In this document: positions 26,211 through 38,721 of the stretch, piece by piece
How positions within the stretch are numbered: the stretch's first letter is position 1
How the letters are laid out: the number at the start of each line of letters is the position of its first letter
Source: Salvelinus alpinus
Lineage: Eukaryota; Chordata; Actinopteri; Salmoniformes; Salmonidae
DNA length: 64,000 nucleotides
Direction: 5' to 3'
NCBI RefSeq assembly: GCF_045679555.1
Contig: NC_092094.1
Span: 18,561,905-18,625,904 of the forward strand
The notes under the pieces: model-generated
Database searches by the model: none
What the model saw: the letters and a program-made list of their open reading frames with translations, nothing else
What the model was told of the DNA's origin: nothing
Made by a program: the position numbers and the translations under genes

Positions 26211-26372
26211 ACTGCGTTTACACATGCAGCCCAATTCTGATATTTTTCTCACTATTTGGTATTTTGACCAATCAGATCGTCTCTGAAACAACTCTGATGT
26301 GATTGGTCAAAAGACCAATTACTGGAGAGAAAAGAAAAATCACAATTGGGCTGCCTATGTAAACATAGCCTA
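26211..26372. repeat. Fold-back MITE, copy 2
   Basis: The arms GTTTACACATGCAGCCCAAT and ATTGGGCTGCCTATGTAAAC pair, and inner segments ATTTTGACCAATCAGATC and GTGATTGGTCAAAAGACC extend the hairpin. No coding capacity. Confidence 0.75.
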
Positions 26373-26460
26373 TGTAGTAGTTTGTAGAACCATACAAGAC
26401 ATTACTTTTTTCGTGTCTCATCAAAAATTCAGAACAGTAATTGCATCTTAATAATATTTT

Positions 26461-26664
26461 CTACTCTGGAAACATCTGAACATACTGCTCCAGAGACTTC
26501 TCTGCCCTAGTTTCCTCCACCAATCTTTGAAGGATTACCTCAAATGGTTGTACCTGAGTAAATTCCACCTTGCTGGTTTTGATTACCACCAGGTTTAGCT
26601 GCTTGAGAAGTTGACAAATATACTCCCCATGACACCAACCAAATGTTTCTGTCAGCACAATAAT
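26461..26664 (-). other. Candidate terminal coding exon, unidentified
   Basis: A 67-codon frame ending in TAG directly follows a good splice acceptor (…AACACCCCAG at 26665). It reads IIVLTETFGW, then LLKQLNLVVIKTSK and EVILQRLVEETRAEK. Residue use looks like a real folded protein (alternating hydrophobic/charged helices), not repeat DNA. I do not recognise the family; the pattern faintly recalls XPF-nuclease-like helices. No upstream exon was found to the right on this strand. It could be a gene relic. Confidence 0.3.
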
Positions 26665-26857
26665 CTGGGGTGTTTAACACACATTTTTGGAAGCAGATAA
26701 CAAAACACCAGCATAGCTTGTGTGCTGCAGCTCATTCAAGATGGCTGTGCCTGTCTACCTTTTAAGGTAACTATGTTTCTATTTTAGTTTTTTCTTCACT
26801 TCTAAATTTCAATTTGATAGCCTAGTAATTATTTTGAAGTGATTTCTGTCCTCTTGT

Positions 26858-28726
<1,869 letters not shown>

Positions 28727-28728
28727 AG

Positions 28729-28946
28729 CCAACCAGTTTGCCCAGATTACCAGTGATTCAAGCAACATGGATGCTGAGAGTGGTGAAGAGCCTAGTCCTG
28801 TCCAACCCACTCCTGAATCAGATGAAGGTGCAGGTCCCAGAGGATTTATCCCACAAATACTTCCTCAGAGAAACTACGCCCAGTCCTGGAGTGGAGGCTC
28901 CCGTGGTGATGTCGTTCCAGGAAGACCTGAATTCAGGATGAATTAA
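28729..28946 (+). other. Candidate last coding exon of an unidentified gene
   Basis: A 72-codon frame ending in TAA at 28944 begins right after CAG (28726-28728), at the L2 breakpoint. It reads NQFAQITSDSSNMDAESG, then PTPESDEGAGPRG, then RNYAQSWSGGSRGD and ends PGRPEFRMN. The acidic, Ser/Pro-rich then Gly/Arg-rich composition looks like the disordered C-terminus of an animal protein, not transposon sequence. AT-rich sequence with AATAAA words (29187-29200) follows and could be a 3' UTR. The gene is not recognised, and no upstream exon was found. Confidence 0.4.
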
Positions 28947-28961
28947 GTTTATTTATTTTAA

Positions 28962-28997
28962 TTTGACCTTTATTTAACTAGGCAAGTCAGTTAAGCT
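28962..28997 (-). repeat. SINE tail fragment
   Basis: The reverse complement of the TTAACTGACTTGCCTAGTTA…AAAGGT tail seen at 9936. Only the 3' end remains. Confidence 0.6.
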
Positions 28998-29486
28998 TAT
29001 TGACATCACAATTTTATTTAATCAATGTTTCTTTCCATGCAGTTTCAAGATTAAGTTAATTTGTCTGTGTATTCCATAGATGGAAAGAGGACTAATATTT
29101 GTATCTGTGCCATTACGGTGTCTGTGATGGTACCATTGTGGCCATCTCCATTTTAAAGTAGTGAATTTTCATATTGTTTTAAAATAAACAAAATAAATGT
29201 AATGCTAATAAGGCATGCAGTGCTGGAGTGCTGAGCCAAATCTTGTCATTTATTGTGGCCACTAGATTGTGGTGATGCAGCTTAAAGACATTTACAATTC
29301 ATGGGCAACCCCATTTTAAAGAATGCTCTGATCATTGGCTAATCACTCCCAACCTATAGGAATCACCAACCCAGTTGACTACTTTAAATTGGTGGAAGCC
29401 CTCAATGGCAATGTCATGCTATGACTGGTTGCATCAATCTAGAGCCTTCTTTCTACCTCTATGGTCTATTCACATGTAATTCTGAG
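28998..29486. other. Spacer or possible 3' UTR
   Basis: AT-rich with AATAAA words near 29187. Nothing else recognised. Confidence 0.35.
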
Positions 29487-29612
29487 CACATTCATAAAGC
29501 AGAGTAAGAGTGGTGATCTGGGATTGGTTTTAGATTATAATGAATGGACAATGGGGACCTCATCCTAGATCAGCACTCTTACTCGGAGACACTTGATGAA
29601 TATGGGATCTGG
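29487..29612. repeat. Fold-back MITE, ~125 bp
   Basis: The arms ATTCATAAAGCAGAGTAAGA and TCTTACTCGGAGACACTTGA…AT pair imperfectly, with an inner GATCTGGGAT / ATCCTAGATC match. hAT-type MITE by appearance. Confidence 0.6.
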
Positions 29613-30039
29613 TTTCTTATGGTCTAAAGGTATTCCAGTTTTGCTGTACCTTATTGTGTACTATATTAACTATACTTTGTATCTGACAGGCTCGGCGATC
29701 TCCTGACCATGGACTTCAATTCTCTACAGCACTTTGATTACTAATAAATAATTCTATATTTCACTGGAGGTCCTTTGTCTATTAACTATGTGGGCTATTT
29801 GCTCTGATCAGTAAGAAACTTGGTCTCAACATGGCTCTTAAAGCTTTAGGGGATTTGCGTGTCAAGAGTATCCAATATGCGTTACACTCAACCTAAGTTA
29901 GAGAAATCTTTCTTTAGTTGGTTTAAATGCATCTGCAGGGGTCTCATTACTTGCTTTGTTCTTTAGTAGTAAATGCACTTTAATTTAATTAAATCTTTCA
30001 GATTTGTGAAGCCAAAGCAGTGTTGGGAAAAACTGCATG
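29613..30039. other. Unique-looking spacer
   Basis: Nothing recognised. Confidence 0.35.
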
Positions 30040-30230
30040 TTAAAGGCCCAGTGCAATCAAGGTTTTTCTGTGTTCTATATACATTTCCACACTGAGGTTG
30101 GAATAATGTGAAAATAATGCAGTTTTGAAAAGAACGGCTGAAATTTCAGCCTGTTTTGGTGGAATTGAGTTTTGGAAGTTAGACCAATTACTTTCAAACC
30201 TCTGTCAATAATGGATAGTTTTCAGGTTAC
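30040..30230. repeat. Partial copy of the 15264 TTAA MITE
   Basis: Starts TTAAAGGCCCAGTGCAATCA and follows the 15264 element with deletions. The 3' half is missing. Confidence 0.7.
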
Positions 30231-31845
30231 AGATCCCTTCAATAAGGCCCTTCACTCATGAATGCACTAGGTGTGAGGAAATACCATTTGATTTTTGTTC
30301 AAACATCCTTAACATTTCTGGGATTACATCTTTATAATGAGGACAAGTAACTCCACAGGGCTTAAGCTAACACTGCAATTACATTCTGTAAATATCAACT
30401 GGATTTCACAGATTTGTGAAATACAATGGATGTCAAAAGTTGTCATGAGGTGCCTTGCTCTATGGTCCATATCAGCTGCTAGAATCCTTTTGGCACCATT
30501 ACAAATGAGGATATTGTCTATTCAACCACGTATGATTTTGTCACTCAATGAGTTGTAGCTGTGGGAGGCAGGTGTGGTAATTTGACTTGTCACGTGTATG
30601 GCATTTATGTGATAAGATGTCGCACTGCGCAGTTGCCGACATTGCATAGAGGGTGTGTTCAAAAGAACTCCAGATCAAAGAAATGCTCTTTTATTGGGGT
30701 GTCTCACAGGAGACACGTTAACTTCAAAGACTAACGAGTTGGAGCTCTTCCTTTGCTTGTTGCTATAGGTCTGGGCGGCATCACTGAAGCACATCAGCTG
30801 TAAACAAACCCTGCATATTCATAGGAACTGACATACCATGTCATCATTCTTGTCTAACATGAGCTCCCACCTGTTTGGTCCTGTCCCACTTGTTACTGCT
30901 CTGGCTGCTAGCTACTGTATGACAAAACATTGTCAGCTAGCTACATACAGAGTGAGGATAGTGGTATGTTGGCTGTAACTGTTTCAGTGTTTTGTTTTGT
31001 GGACCCCAGGAAGAATCGCTTCGGCAAAAGCTAATGGCAATCTGAATTAAACTTGCTTCTAATTCCTTGTATCTTAAATGGGCTAAAAGTGTAGTTGTGT
31101 AAATTATTTATTGGGAATCTACATAACACCTGCCACAGATCAATCACTATCCAAAAAGTATGACTGACGCCACCTACTGTTCAGAAACTGATGCATAGAG
31201 TATACGAGCTAATGGAAAGTAAAATTATTACACATAGTCCACTTTATTTTTTAAAGATTCACTTGATAAGACATCTGTCTGCAGAAGGGTTGCCCAGAAA
31301 GCAGATGTTAGCAATAAGAAGAGGAAGGTAACAAGCGTTTGAAAGAGAAAAAGGCTGTCAGTGAAGGGAAGAGACTGGCTGAAGAGAGGAGTATGAAATT
31401 AGAATGTGAGAGAGGGGAAGGATGGATGGATGGATTGGGGGGCAAAAGAGAGGTTTTAACACTGTTCACGAAGAATGACTTGAATTCAGGTAAGGGAGTG
31501 TCCAGTTAAGCTTTGAGCAACAGAAAGAGCATAAAACTAGTCTGAGGAGCATAATCGTGCTGTCTCCATCATACAGGGCTTTTGGGACCATTGCGGAATA
31601 TGAGCTTGCCAAGTAACAAGCCTTTTAAATAGTAAGAAAAAAAGTGTTTGTTTTTACGACAAACGATACAAGCGGTTTCCCCTGCCCTGAATTCAAGTTT
31701 GGATTGTCCTCCAGTCACAATAAGGTCCTCTCACTTCTCACAACTAGGGTTGGGTGGGCCTAAACTAATGTCCCAGCAGGGTTAAACAGGAAGGTATGGG
31801 CAGTGTCTGCATGAGAGTTTATGTATGCTACTCAACAAAAAACAC
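30231..31845. other. Unique-looking DNA downstream of vac14
   Basis: No exon or repeat recognised apart from a short GATG run near 31420. Confidence 0.4.
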
Positions 31846-31849
31846 TTAA

Positions 31850-32116
31850 AGGGATGCTTCTGGATTTTGGAAAATGAGGCCTTTATCTACTTCCCCAGAG
31901 TCAAATGAACTCGTGGATACAATTTTTATGTGTGTGTCCAATATGAAGGAAGTTAGCGGTAGTTTTGCGAGCCAATGCTAACTAGCATTAGCGCAATGAC
32001 TGAAAGTCTATAGTTATCTGCTAGCATGCTTACAATTCTTAAATGGTATCCACGAGTTCATCTGACTCTGGGGAAGTAGATAAAGGGCCTCATTGTCAAA
32101 ATCCCAAAGTATCCCT
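31850..32116. mobile_element. TTAA-flanked fold-back MITE, 267 bp
   Basis: Flanked by TTAA (31846-31849, 32117-32120). Inverted ends read AGGGATGCTTCTGGATTTTG and CAAAATCCCAAAGTATCCCT, with longer inner arms (CTACTTCCCCAGAGTCA and its partner). It sits about 200 bp past the vac14 stop codon. Confidence 0.75.
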
Positions 32117-32326
32117 TTAAAAAAACGATTGTTTAAAAAAGAAAATCCACTCAATGTTCTTCATGCCTACAGTATTTTCAAAGGCACAAGGTGCTCCTAT
32201 ATGAGTGGTGAGCAGTTTTCAATCAGTCCTTTAAGTTAGCGGTTGGTTGGGGTGTTTGCGTCTCCATCCGTGGGTGAAGGCTTGACGCAGTGCCCTGCCT
32301 CAGGGGTCAAAGTCTGTCCCACCGTG

Positions 32327-32501
32327 TCACAGCACCAACTTCCTGTCTGGGTGATTGGCACGACTTGAGCGCTGGTGGCGCACCTCCAGATGTTTGCTCT
32401 GCACCCGGTCAAAGTGGTGCAACAGGTCATTGTAATCCATGTAAGCGTATGCCGGAAGCTTGATGCTAACAGACTTAGACTCAATGTACTTCGACTTATC
32501 C
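32327..32501 (-). CDS. vac14: vac14 last exon
   Basis: Acceptor TGGTTTCAG. Reads [20 protein letters not shown], then [20 protein letters not shown] and the stop TGA at 32327-32329. The extreme C-terminus (DRKLVL) matches the family's usual basic-hydrophobic end. Confidence 0.88.
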
Positions 32502-32631
32502 CTGAAACCAAAAACATGGGGATGAAATAAATAACTGTATAGGGAATAATATTGTAGTGGCAGTGGCCATGGGAATGGAATGCTGCACACTGTAGGCACA
32601 CCACATTAACAAAATCATTAGTACTACTCAC

Positions 32632-32777
32632 ACTGTCCTCATGAGCTCTGGGTTAGGCATACAGCGCAGGCGGTGAGAGAGAAGCTGGAAGTCTCTGAAG
32701 CAGCAGCATCAGCAGGCCGTACAGGGCCTTGATCAGGTACGGATTGTTCTCCACATCCAGCAGCTGAAGATGTAAAT
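32632..32777 (-). pseudogene. vac14: vac14 penultimate exon with 5-nt deletion
   Basis: Acceptor GTCTAG, donor GTGAGT. Reads [16 protein letters not shown] and LYGLLMLL, then shifts frame near 32686-32694. The original frame is recovered afterwards as [15 protein letters not shown], so only one indel separates the two halves. Confidence 0.85.
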
Positions 32778-32892
32778 CTAGACAAACACAGAAAGATGAG
32801 AGACAGGTGTGTGTGTAGTGCTGTGTGATGCGGTTCGTGTGATGCGGTTCAGTGTGTGTGTTCAGGTCTAATATTGATGCTGTGAGACTCAC

Positions 32893-32972
32893 AGGTAAAG
32901 ATGGAGCTCTTGATCAACTGAACGAGCTTGTCCACTTCCATGAGGAATTCCACAGTCACCTCCAAGTCACCA
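32893..32972 (-). CDS. vac14: vac14 exon (third from end)
   Basis: Acceptor ATGTAG. Reads (F)[15 protein letters not shown] to KSSIFT. Donor GTGAGT. The phase joins both neighbours. Confidence 0.88.
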
Positions 32973-33087
32973 CTACATGGCTAACATAAAGGAAATATAG
33001 TAGAATATACACACCAATAGACATACACTATGAGGTGCAATAATACTGATATGCAAAATGTATATCAAAGACAAGCAGAAAGGATAC

Positions 33088-33206
33088 AACTTCCGGATGA
33101 GGTCGTAGGCATGGCGATAGTTCTTTGTCAGGAAGCAGTGGGACAAGGTGGCCACAGGGTTGTGACACCAGGAGCGGTACAGACAGCAGAACAGGGCATT
33201 GCTCTC
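33088..33206 (-). CDS. vac14: vac14 exon (fourth from end)
   Basis: Acceptor CCCTGCAG at 33207-33214, first codons GAG AGC. Reads [14 protein letters not shown] to HAYDLIRK. The donor is a weak GTATCC after ...AAGTT. Confidence 0.88.
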
Positions 33207-33394
33207 CTGCAGGGGGAGCCAGACACACACATGGGCACCAGACACACATTACAACTCAATTCATTCAATAGATTCACTGAAATTCAAGTCCTCTGTCACT
33301 TTTAACCAATTCTTAATTTGTTTTATTTGGAAACTTCCTGAATTGAAAATGACCCAGATCCAGGTGGCCAGCCATACAGTATCATCCCCTCAGA
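33207..33394. other. Possible vac14 intron start
   Basis: Sequence upstream of the vac14 acceptor. Nothing else recognised before LINE DNA starts. Confidence 0.4.
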
Positions 33395-33835
33395 TATTAC
33401 AGCTCTGCTTTCAACACCATAGTGCCCTCAAAGCTCATCCCTAAGCTAAGGCACTAAACACCTCCCTCTGCAACTTGATCCTGGACTTCCTGATGGGCCG
33501 CCCCCAGGTGGTAAGTGTAGGTAATAACACATCTGCCATGCTGATCCTCAACACTGGGGCCCCTCATGGGTGCGTGCTCAGTCCCGTCTCTACTCTCTGT
33601 TCACCCATAACTGCATGGCCAAGCACGACTCCAACACCATCATTAAGTTTGCCGACGACACAACAGTGGTAGGCCTGATCACCGACAACGATGAGACGGC
33701 CTATAGGGAAGAGGTCAGAGACCCGGCAGTGTGGTCCCAGGATAACAACCTCTCCCTCAACGTGATCAACACAAAGGAGATTATCGTGGACTACAGGAAA
33801 AGGAGGGCCGAGCATGCACCCATTCTCATCGACAG
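33395..33835 (+). pseudogene. LINE RT fragment (FADDTT type)
   Basis: Reads [12 protein letters not shown], then [15 protein letters not shown] (33470s), [11 protein letters not shown] with a frameshift, [15 protein letters not shown] (33645-33690) and NNLSLNVINTKEIIVDYRK. It is truncated at both ends. Same family as 55617-56811 (-). Confidence 0.82.
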
Positions 33836-33837
33836 GA

Positions 33838-34043
33838 CTGTATTTTGTATTTATTATGGATCCCCATTAGCTGCTGCCAAAGCAGAAGCTACTCTTCCCG
33901 GGGCCCAGCAAAATTAAGGCAGTTTTAAAAACATTACAATACATTCACAGATTTCACAATACTCTGTGTGCCCTCAGGCCCCTACTCCACCACTACCACA
34001 TATCTAGAGTACTAAATCCATGTGTATGTATAGTGCGTATGTT

Positions 34044-34096
<53 letters not shown>

Positions 34097-34440
34097 CTGT
34101 GTCAATGTTTGTGTTGCTTCACAGTCTCCGCTGTTCCATAAGGTGTTATTTAATCTGTTTTTTAAATCTAATTTTACTGCTTGCGTCAGTTACTTGATGT
34201 GGAATAGAGCTCCATGTAGTCATTGCTCAATGTAGTACTGTGTACCTCCCATAGTCTGTTCTGGACTTGGGAACTGTGAAGAGACCTCTTGTGGCATGTT
34301 TTGTGGGGTATGCATGGGTGTCCGAGCTGTGTGCCAGTAGTTTAGACAGACAGCTCGGTGCATTCAACAACCACTCATAAATAAAAGTAGGGATGAAGTC
34401 AATCTCTCCTCCACTTTCAGCCAAATTTCAATAATCTAAT
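33838..34440 (-). mobile_element. LINE 3' end, minus strand
   Basis: Minus-strand pieces LNAPSCLSKLLAHSSDTHAY, GLFTVPKSRTDYGR and TTWSSIPHQV match the C-terminal region of a CR1/L2-like ORF2. The 3' UTR carries a (TG)n run, and the tail at about 33838 starts GGATCCCCATTAGCTGCTGC (plus orientation). Confidence 0.62.
34049..34096. repeat. (GT)n microsatellite
   Basis: About 24 GT units within the LINE 3' end. Confidence 0.95.
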
Positions 34441-34966
34441 AAAACTATATTGAAAAAACATACTTTACGATGATATTGTCACATGTATCAAATAAAATCA
34501 AAGCCGGAGATAGTAGTCGCCTATAACGACAGCATTTCAGAAAGCAATTCCAGGTCCATCCTCGCGCTTTCCAGAAAACAGGAAATGGGTGACACGTCAT
34601 TCCAAGAGGATTTATTCCACCTCAGACCAAGATAAACACTCAATTTCTTCTCTCACTGCCTCTTGACATCTAGGGGAAGGTGTATGACGTGCATGTATAC
34701 TAATACGTATCATGCCCATTTATAGGCAGGCCCTAGAACAGAGCATCGTTTTCAGACTTTCCACTTCCTGGTCAGGAAGTTTGTGCCAAATGAGTTCTGT
34801 TTTACTCACAGATATAATTCAAACGGTTTTAGAAACTAGAGAGTATTTTCTATCCAATAGTAATAATAATATGCATATTGTACGAGCAAGAATTGAGTAC
34901 GAGGCCGTTTAAATTGGGCACGATTTTCCCCCAAAGTGAAAACAGCGCCCTCTGTCCTCAACAGGT
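34441..34966 (-). mobile_element. TTAA-family element, 5' half
   Basis: Minus-strand match to the first ~500 bp of the 16693 element (GGGCGCTGTTTTCACTTT, AATATGCATATTATTATTAC, GTGAGTAAAACAGAACTCAT). The other end is missing. Confidence 0.7.
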
Positions 34967-35233
34967 TAAGCATCAGCTATCTGAGCAGCTTACCGATCGC
35001 TGCAGCTCTACATAGCCCATCTGTAAATAGCCCACCCAACTACCTACCTCATACCCATATTGTTTTTATTAAATTTTTTGCTCTTTTGCACACCAGCATT
35101 TGTACTTGCAGATCATCATCTGCACATCTATCACTTCAGTGATAATTTGCTCAATTGTAATTACTTCGCTACTACGTCCTATTTATTGCCTTACCTCCTT
35201 ACTCCATTTGCACACACTGTATATAGATATTTA
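34967..35233 (+). repeat. LINE 3'-UTR-like repeat, left part
   Basis: CATCAGCTATCTGAGCAGCT…CACACTGTATATAGA, a common salmonid LINE 3' segment. It continues at 36737-36815 (TATTGTTTTATTGACTGCAC), so the L2 between them is inserted in it. Confidence 0.55.
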
Positions 35234-36736
35234 CATTTACATTTAAGTCATTTAGCAGACGCTCTTATCCAGAGCGACTTACAAATTGGTGCATTCACCT
35301 TATGACATCCAGTGGAACAGCCACTTTACAATAGTGCATCTAAATCTTTTAAGGGGGGGGGGGGGTGAGAAGGATTACTTTATCCTATCCTAGGTATTCC
35401 TTAAAGAGGTGGGGTTTCAGGTGTCTCCGGAAGGTGGTGATTGACTCCGCTGTCCTGGCGTCGTGAGGGAGTTTGTTCCACCATTGGGGGGCCAGAGCAG
35501 CGAACAGTTTTGACTGGGCTGAGCGGGAACTGTACTTCCTCAGTGGTAGGGAGGCGAGCAGGCCAGAGGTGGATGAACGCAGTGCCCTTGTTTGGGTGTA
35601 GGGCCTGATCAGAGCCTGGAGGTACTGAGGTGCCGTTCCCCTCACAGCTCCGTAGGCAAGCACCATGGTCTTGTAGCGGATGCGAGCTTCAACTGGAAGC
35701 CAGTGGAGAGAGCGGAGGAGCGGGGTGACGTGAGAGAACTTGGGAAGGTTGAACACCAGACGGGCTGCGGCGTTCTGGATGAGTTGTAGGGGTTTAATGG
35801 CACAGGCAGGGAGCCCAGCCAACAGCGAGTTGCAGTAATCCAGACGGGAGATGACAAGTGCCTGGATTAGGACCTGCGCCGCTTCCTGTGTGAGGCAGGG
35901 TCGTACTCTGCGGATGTTGTAGAGCATGAACCTACAGGAACGGGCCACCGCCTTGATGTTAGTTGAGAGCGACAGGGTGTTGTCCAGGATCACGCCAAGG
36001 TTCTTAGCGCTCTGGGAGGAGGACACAATGGAGTTGTCAACCGTGATGGCGAGATCATGGAACGGGCAGTCCTTCCCCGGGAGGAAGAGCAGCTCCGTCT
36101 TGCCGAGGTTCAGCTTGAGGTGGTGATCCGTCATCCACACTGATATGTCTGCCAGACATGCAGAGATGCGATTCGCCACCTGGTCATCAGAAGGGGGAAA
36201 GGAGAAGATTAATTGTGTGTCGTCTGCATAGCAATGATAGGAGAGACCATGTGAGGTTATGACAGAGCCAAGTGACTTGGTGTATAGCGAGAATAGGAGA
36301 GGGCCTAGAACAGAGCCCTGGGGGACACCAGTGGTGAGAGCACGTGGTGAGGAGACAGATTCTCGCCACGCCACCTGGTAGGAGCGACCTGTCAGGTAGG
36401 ACGCAATCCAAGCGTGGGCCGCGCCGGAGATGCCCAACTCGGAGAGGGTGGAGAGGAGGATCTGATGGTTCACAGTATCGAAGGCAGCCGATAGGTCTAG
36501 AAGGATGAGAGCAGAGGAGAGAGAGTTAGCTTTAGCAGTGCGGAGCGCCTCCGTGATACAGAGAAGAGCAGTCTCAGTTGAATGACTAGTCTTGAAACCT
36601 GACTGATTTGGATCAAGAAGGTCATTCTGAGAGAGATAGCGGGAGAGCTGGCCAAGGACGGCACGTTCAAGAGTTTGAGAGAAAAGAAAGAAGGGATACT
36701 GGTCTGTAGTTGTTGACATCGGAGGGATCGAGTGTA
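35234..36736 (-). mobile_element. 5'-truncated L2-type LINE with long RT frame
   Basis: Inserted in another repeat with a possible TATTTA duplication. Its 3' end (plus left edge) reads AAGTCATTTAGCAGACGC and TATCCAGAGCGACTTACAAA, identical in type to the tail of the SINE at 51193: the shared LINE/SINE tail recognised by the RT. A C(G)-rich homopolymer (12-13 G) lies at 35351-35363. Confidence 0.78.
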
Positions 36737-36764
36737 GGTATTTATATTGTTTTATTGACTGCAC
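35385..36764 (-). CDS. L2 ORF2 C-terminal RT, open frame
   Basis: A 459-codon frame without stops; the first ~25 residues come from flanking DNA. RT landmarks are NQSGFKTSHSTETALL (53-68), LDLSAAFDTVNH (89-100), [16 protein letters not shown] (146-161), catalytic YADD (179-182), a KNLGVILD block and the thumb/C-terminal motif SRLDYCNSLLAGLP, HWLPVEARIRYK and WWNKLPHDARTAES. Endonuclease and fingers are missing through 5' truncation. The clean frame suggests a young insertion. It cannot act alone. Confidence 0.85.
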   Translation of the reverse strand: MQSIKQYKYLHSIPPMSTTTDQYPFFLFSQTLERAVLGQLSRYLSQNDLLDPNQSGFKTSHSTETALLCITEALRTAKANSLSSALILLDLSAAFDTVNHQILLSTLSELGISGAAHAWIASYLTGRSYQVAWRESVSSPRALTTGVPQGSVLGPLLFSLYTKSLGSVITSHGLSYHCYADDTQLIFSFPPSDDQVANRISACLADISVWMTDHHLKLNLGKTELLFLPGKDCPFHDLAITVDNSIVSSSQSAKNLGVILDNTLSLSTNIKAVARSCRFMLYNIRRVRPCLTQEAAQVLIQALVISRLDYCNSLLAGLPACAIKPLQLIQNAAARLVFNLPKFSHVTPLLRSLHWLPVEARIRYKTMVLAYGAVRGTAPQYLQALIRPYTQTRALRSSTSGLLASLPLRKYSSRSAQSKLFAALAPQWWNKLPHDARTAESITTFRRHLKPHLFKEYLG

Positions 36765-36815
36765 TTTTGTTTATCCTATGTGTAACTCTGTGTTGTTTTT
36801 TGTCACACTGCTTGT
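36737..36815 (+). repeat. LINE 3'-UTR-like repeat, right part
   Basis: Continuation of 34967-35233 after the L2 insertion; cut by the next element. Confidence 0.5.
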
Positions 36816-38128
36816 AAATCCAAGCAGTGTGACAGCCAAAGTGTCCGATTTCAAAAAGGTTTTACGACGAAAGCACACCAAACGATTATGTTAGGTATGA
36901 GCCAAGTTACAGAAAAAGACAGCCATTTTTCCAGCTAAAGAAAGCATTAACAAAAAGCAGAAATAGAGATAAAATTAATCACTAACCTTTGATAATCTTC
37001 ATCAGATGACACTCATAGGACTTCATGTTACACAAAACATGTATTTTTTGTTCGGTAAAGTTCATACTTATATCCAAAAATCTGAGTTTAGGCAAGACGC
37101 TACTGTATCACTTGGCAAAAAGCTTGAGAAAATGCAGAGCGCCAAATTAAAATTATTTACTATGAAAATTACTATAAAATCAAACTTTCATTAAATCACA
37201 CATGAAAGATACCAAATTAAAGCTACACTGGTTGTGAATCCAGCCAACATGTCAGAATTCAAATAGGCTTTTCAGCGAAAGCATACGATGCTATTATCTG
37301 AGCATACCACTTATAGTAAACAAAAGAGAGAAAACATTTCAACCCAGCAGGCGCGACACAAAACGCAGAAATAAAAATATAATTCATGCCTTACCTTTGA
37401 CGAGTTTCTGTTGTTGGCACTCCAATATGTCCCATAAACATCACAAATGGTCCTTTTGTTCGATTAATTCCGTCGATATATATCCAAAATGTCCATTTAT
37501 TTGGCGCGTTTGATCCAGAAAAACACCGGTTCCAACTTGCTCAAACATGACGACAAAATATCTCAAAGGTTACCTGTAACTTTGCCAAAAAATGTCAAAC
37601 TACTTTTGTAATATAACTTTAGGTATTTTTTAACGTTAATAATCGATAAAATTGAAGACGGGATGATCTGTGTTCAATACAGGACTAAAACGAAATGTTG
37701 CCTTCTGTTTGATTGAAGCGCATGTACAGGACACCTGGAGTGCCTCGACTTCAAGATGGCCGTATTTCTTCATTACACAAAGGAATAACCTCAACCTATT
37801 TCTCATGACTGTTGACATCTAGTGGAAGCCGTAGGAACTGCAAGCAATTTGCTTAGAAATCTGGTTTCCCAATGAAAAATCATTGAAAAGACAGTGACCT
37901 CAACAAAAAAAAAACATCTGAATGGTTTGTCCTCGGGGTTTCGCCTGCTAAATACGTTCTGTTATACTCACAGACATGATTCAAACAGTTTTAGAAACTT
38001 CAGAGTGTTTTCTATACAAATCTACTAATAATATGCATATCTCATCTCCTGGGGATGAGTAACTGGCAGTTGAATTTGGGTATGCTTTTCATCCAAACGT
38101 GAAAATGCTGCCCCCTACCCTAGAGAAG
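36816..38128 (-). mobile_element. TTAA-family element, minus strand
   Basis: The right edge is TTAA at 38129-38132, with the terminus AACTTCTCTAGGG on the minus strand. The interior matches the family (AATATGCATATTATTAGTAG, AACAGAACGTATTTAGCAGG, ATGGCCGTATTTCTTCATT in related order). The left edge is truncated against LINE repeat. No coding frame. Confidence 0.65.
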
Positions 38129-38132
38129 TTAA

Positions 38133-38717
38133 TTCCAAGGTGAACAGGGAGGAGAATTTAATCAAGGCAATGTTATTCCCAAATCCTGTCATTGTTGACC
38201 GCAGCTCGCTATGACTCAATTTGAAAAAGTGGGACCATTTATTTTTAGGTTTTGGCTGAGTCAAAATGTTGAACTTTTTATATTCTGATTACCCTGCTCA
38301 TCTTGTTAATTTTGTAGTCATAAATTTTTACATGTTTCATTGTAAAATGTGTCATGGCCAGTCCTGACACTAATCGGCACCAATCCTGGGATCTCCTGAA
38401 ATGCATAATGGTTCATGTCCACATACACTCCAAAGGTAGCCCATGGAAGGGCGTATAAATGGTCTGATGGGTAAACTCTGTCGGGAAGTGAGCTGGCAAA
38501 CCTTAGGGTTGCTGGTGTCAAATGCCATCGCCTGCCATTGTGGTCTTGCTCAAGACACTTAACCCCCCCGTAAGTTTCCAGCAAGGCGGCAAATTCCGTT
38601 TGGACCTTATGTACAACGTAGTGTTGCACAGTCTACCGAAACGTTGTTACTTTTTCGATACTAGAAAACATTTGTGGTACGTATACATAGTTGCTGTTTT
38701 ATTATTCTTAAAACTTC
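38133..38717. other. Spacer with a SINE-like scrap
   Basis: Near 38500-38575 there is a degenerate B-box/body phrase (TTGCTCAAGACACTTAACC). Otherwise unrecognised. Confidence 0.35.
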
Positions 38718-38721
38718 TTAA

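Larger units (their letters stand above)
32327..33206 (-). pseudogene. vac14: vac14 3' end, four exons, frameshifted
   Basis: Vac14 is the scaffold of the PIKfyve-Fig4 complex that makes PI(3,5)P2 on endosomes. The last ~170 residues of the protein are spread over four exons here: 33088-33206, 32893-32972, 32632-32777 and 32327-32501, with GT-AG borders and matching phases. Conserved phrases are [67 protein letters not shown] and HLEVRHQRS before the stop. The third of these exons has a 5-nt deletion relative to the expected frame, giving a TAA 12 codons later. No further upstream exons are visible in the remaining 30 kb. It is either a decaying duplicate (salmonids have whole-genome-duplication ohnologs) or a real gene with an assembly error. 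Confidence 0.85.

Noticed and set aside
34020..34235. 71-codon frame with repeated CV residues
   Set aside because: Translation of a GT microsatellite.
35592..36126. Plus-strand frames opposite the L2 RT
   Set aside because: Antisense shadows of a clear RT frame.
38318..38629. 103-codon minus-strand frame
   Set aside because: Overlaps a SINE-like scrap and lacks recognisable domains or splice context.
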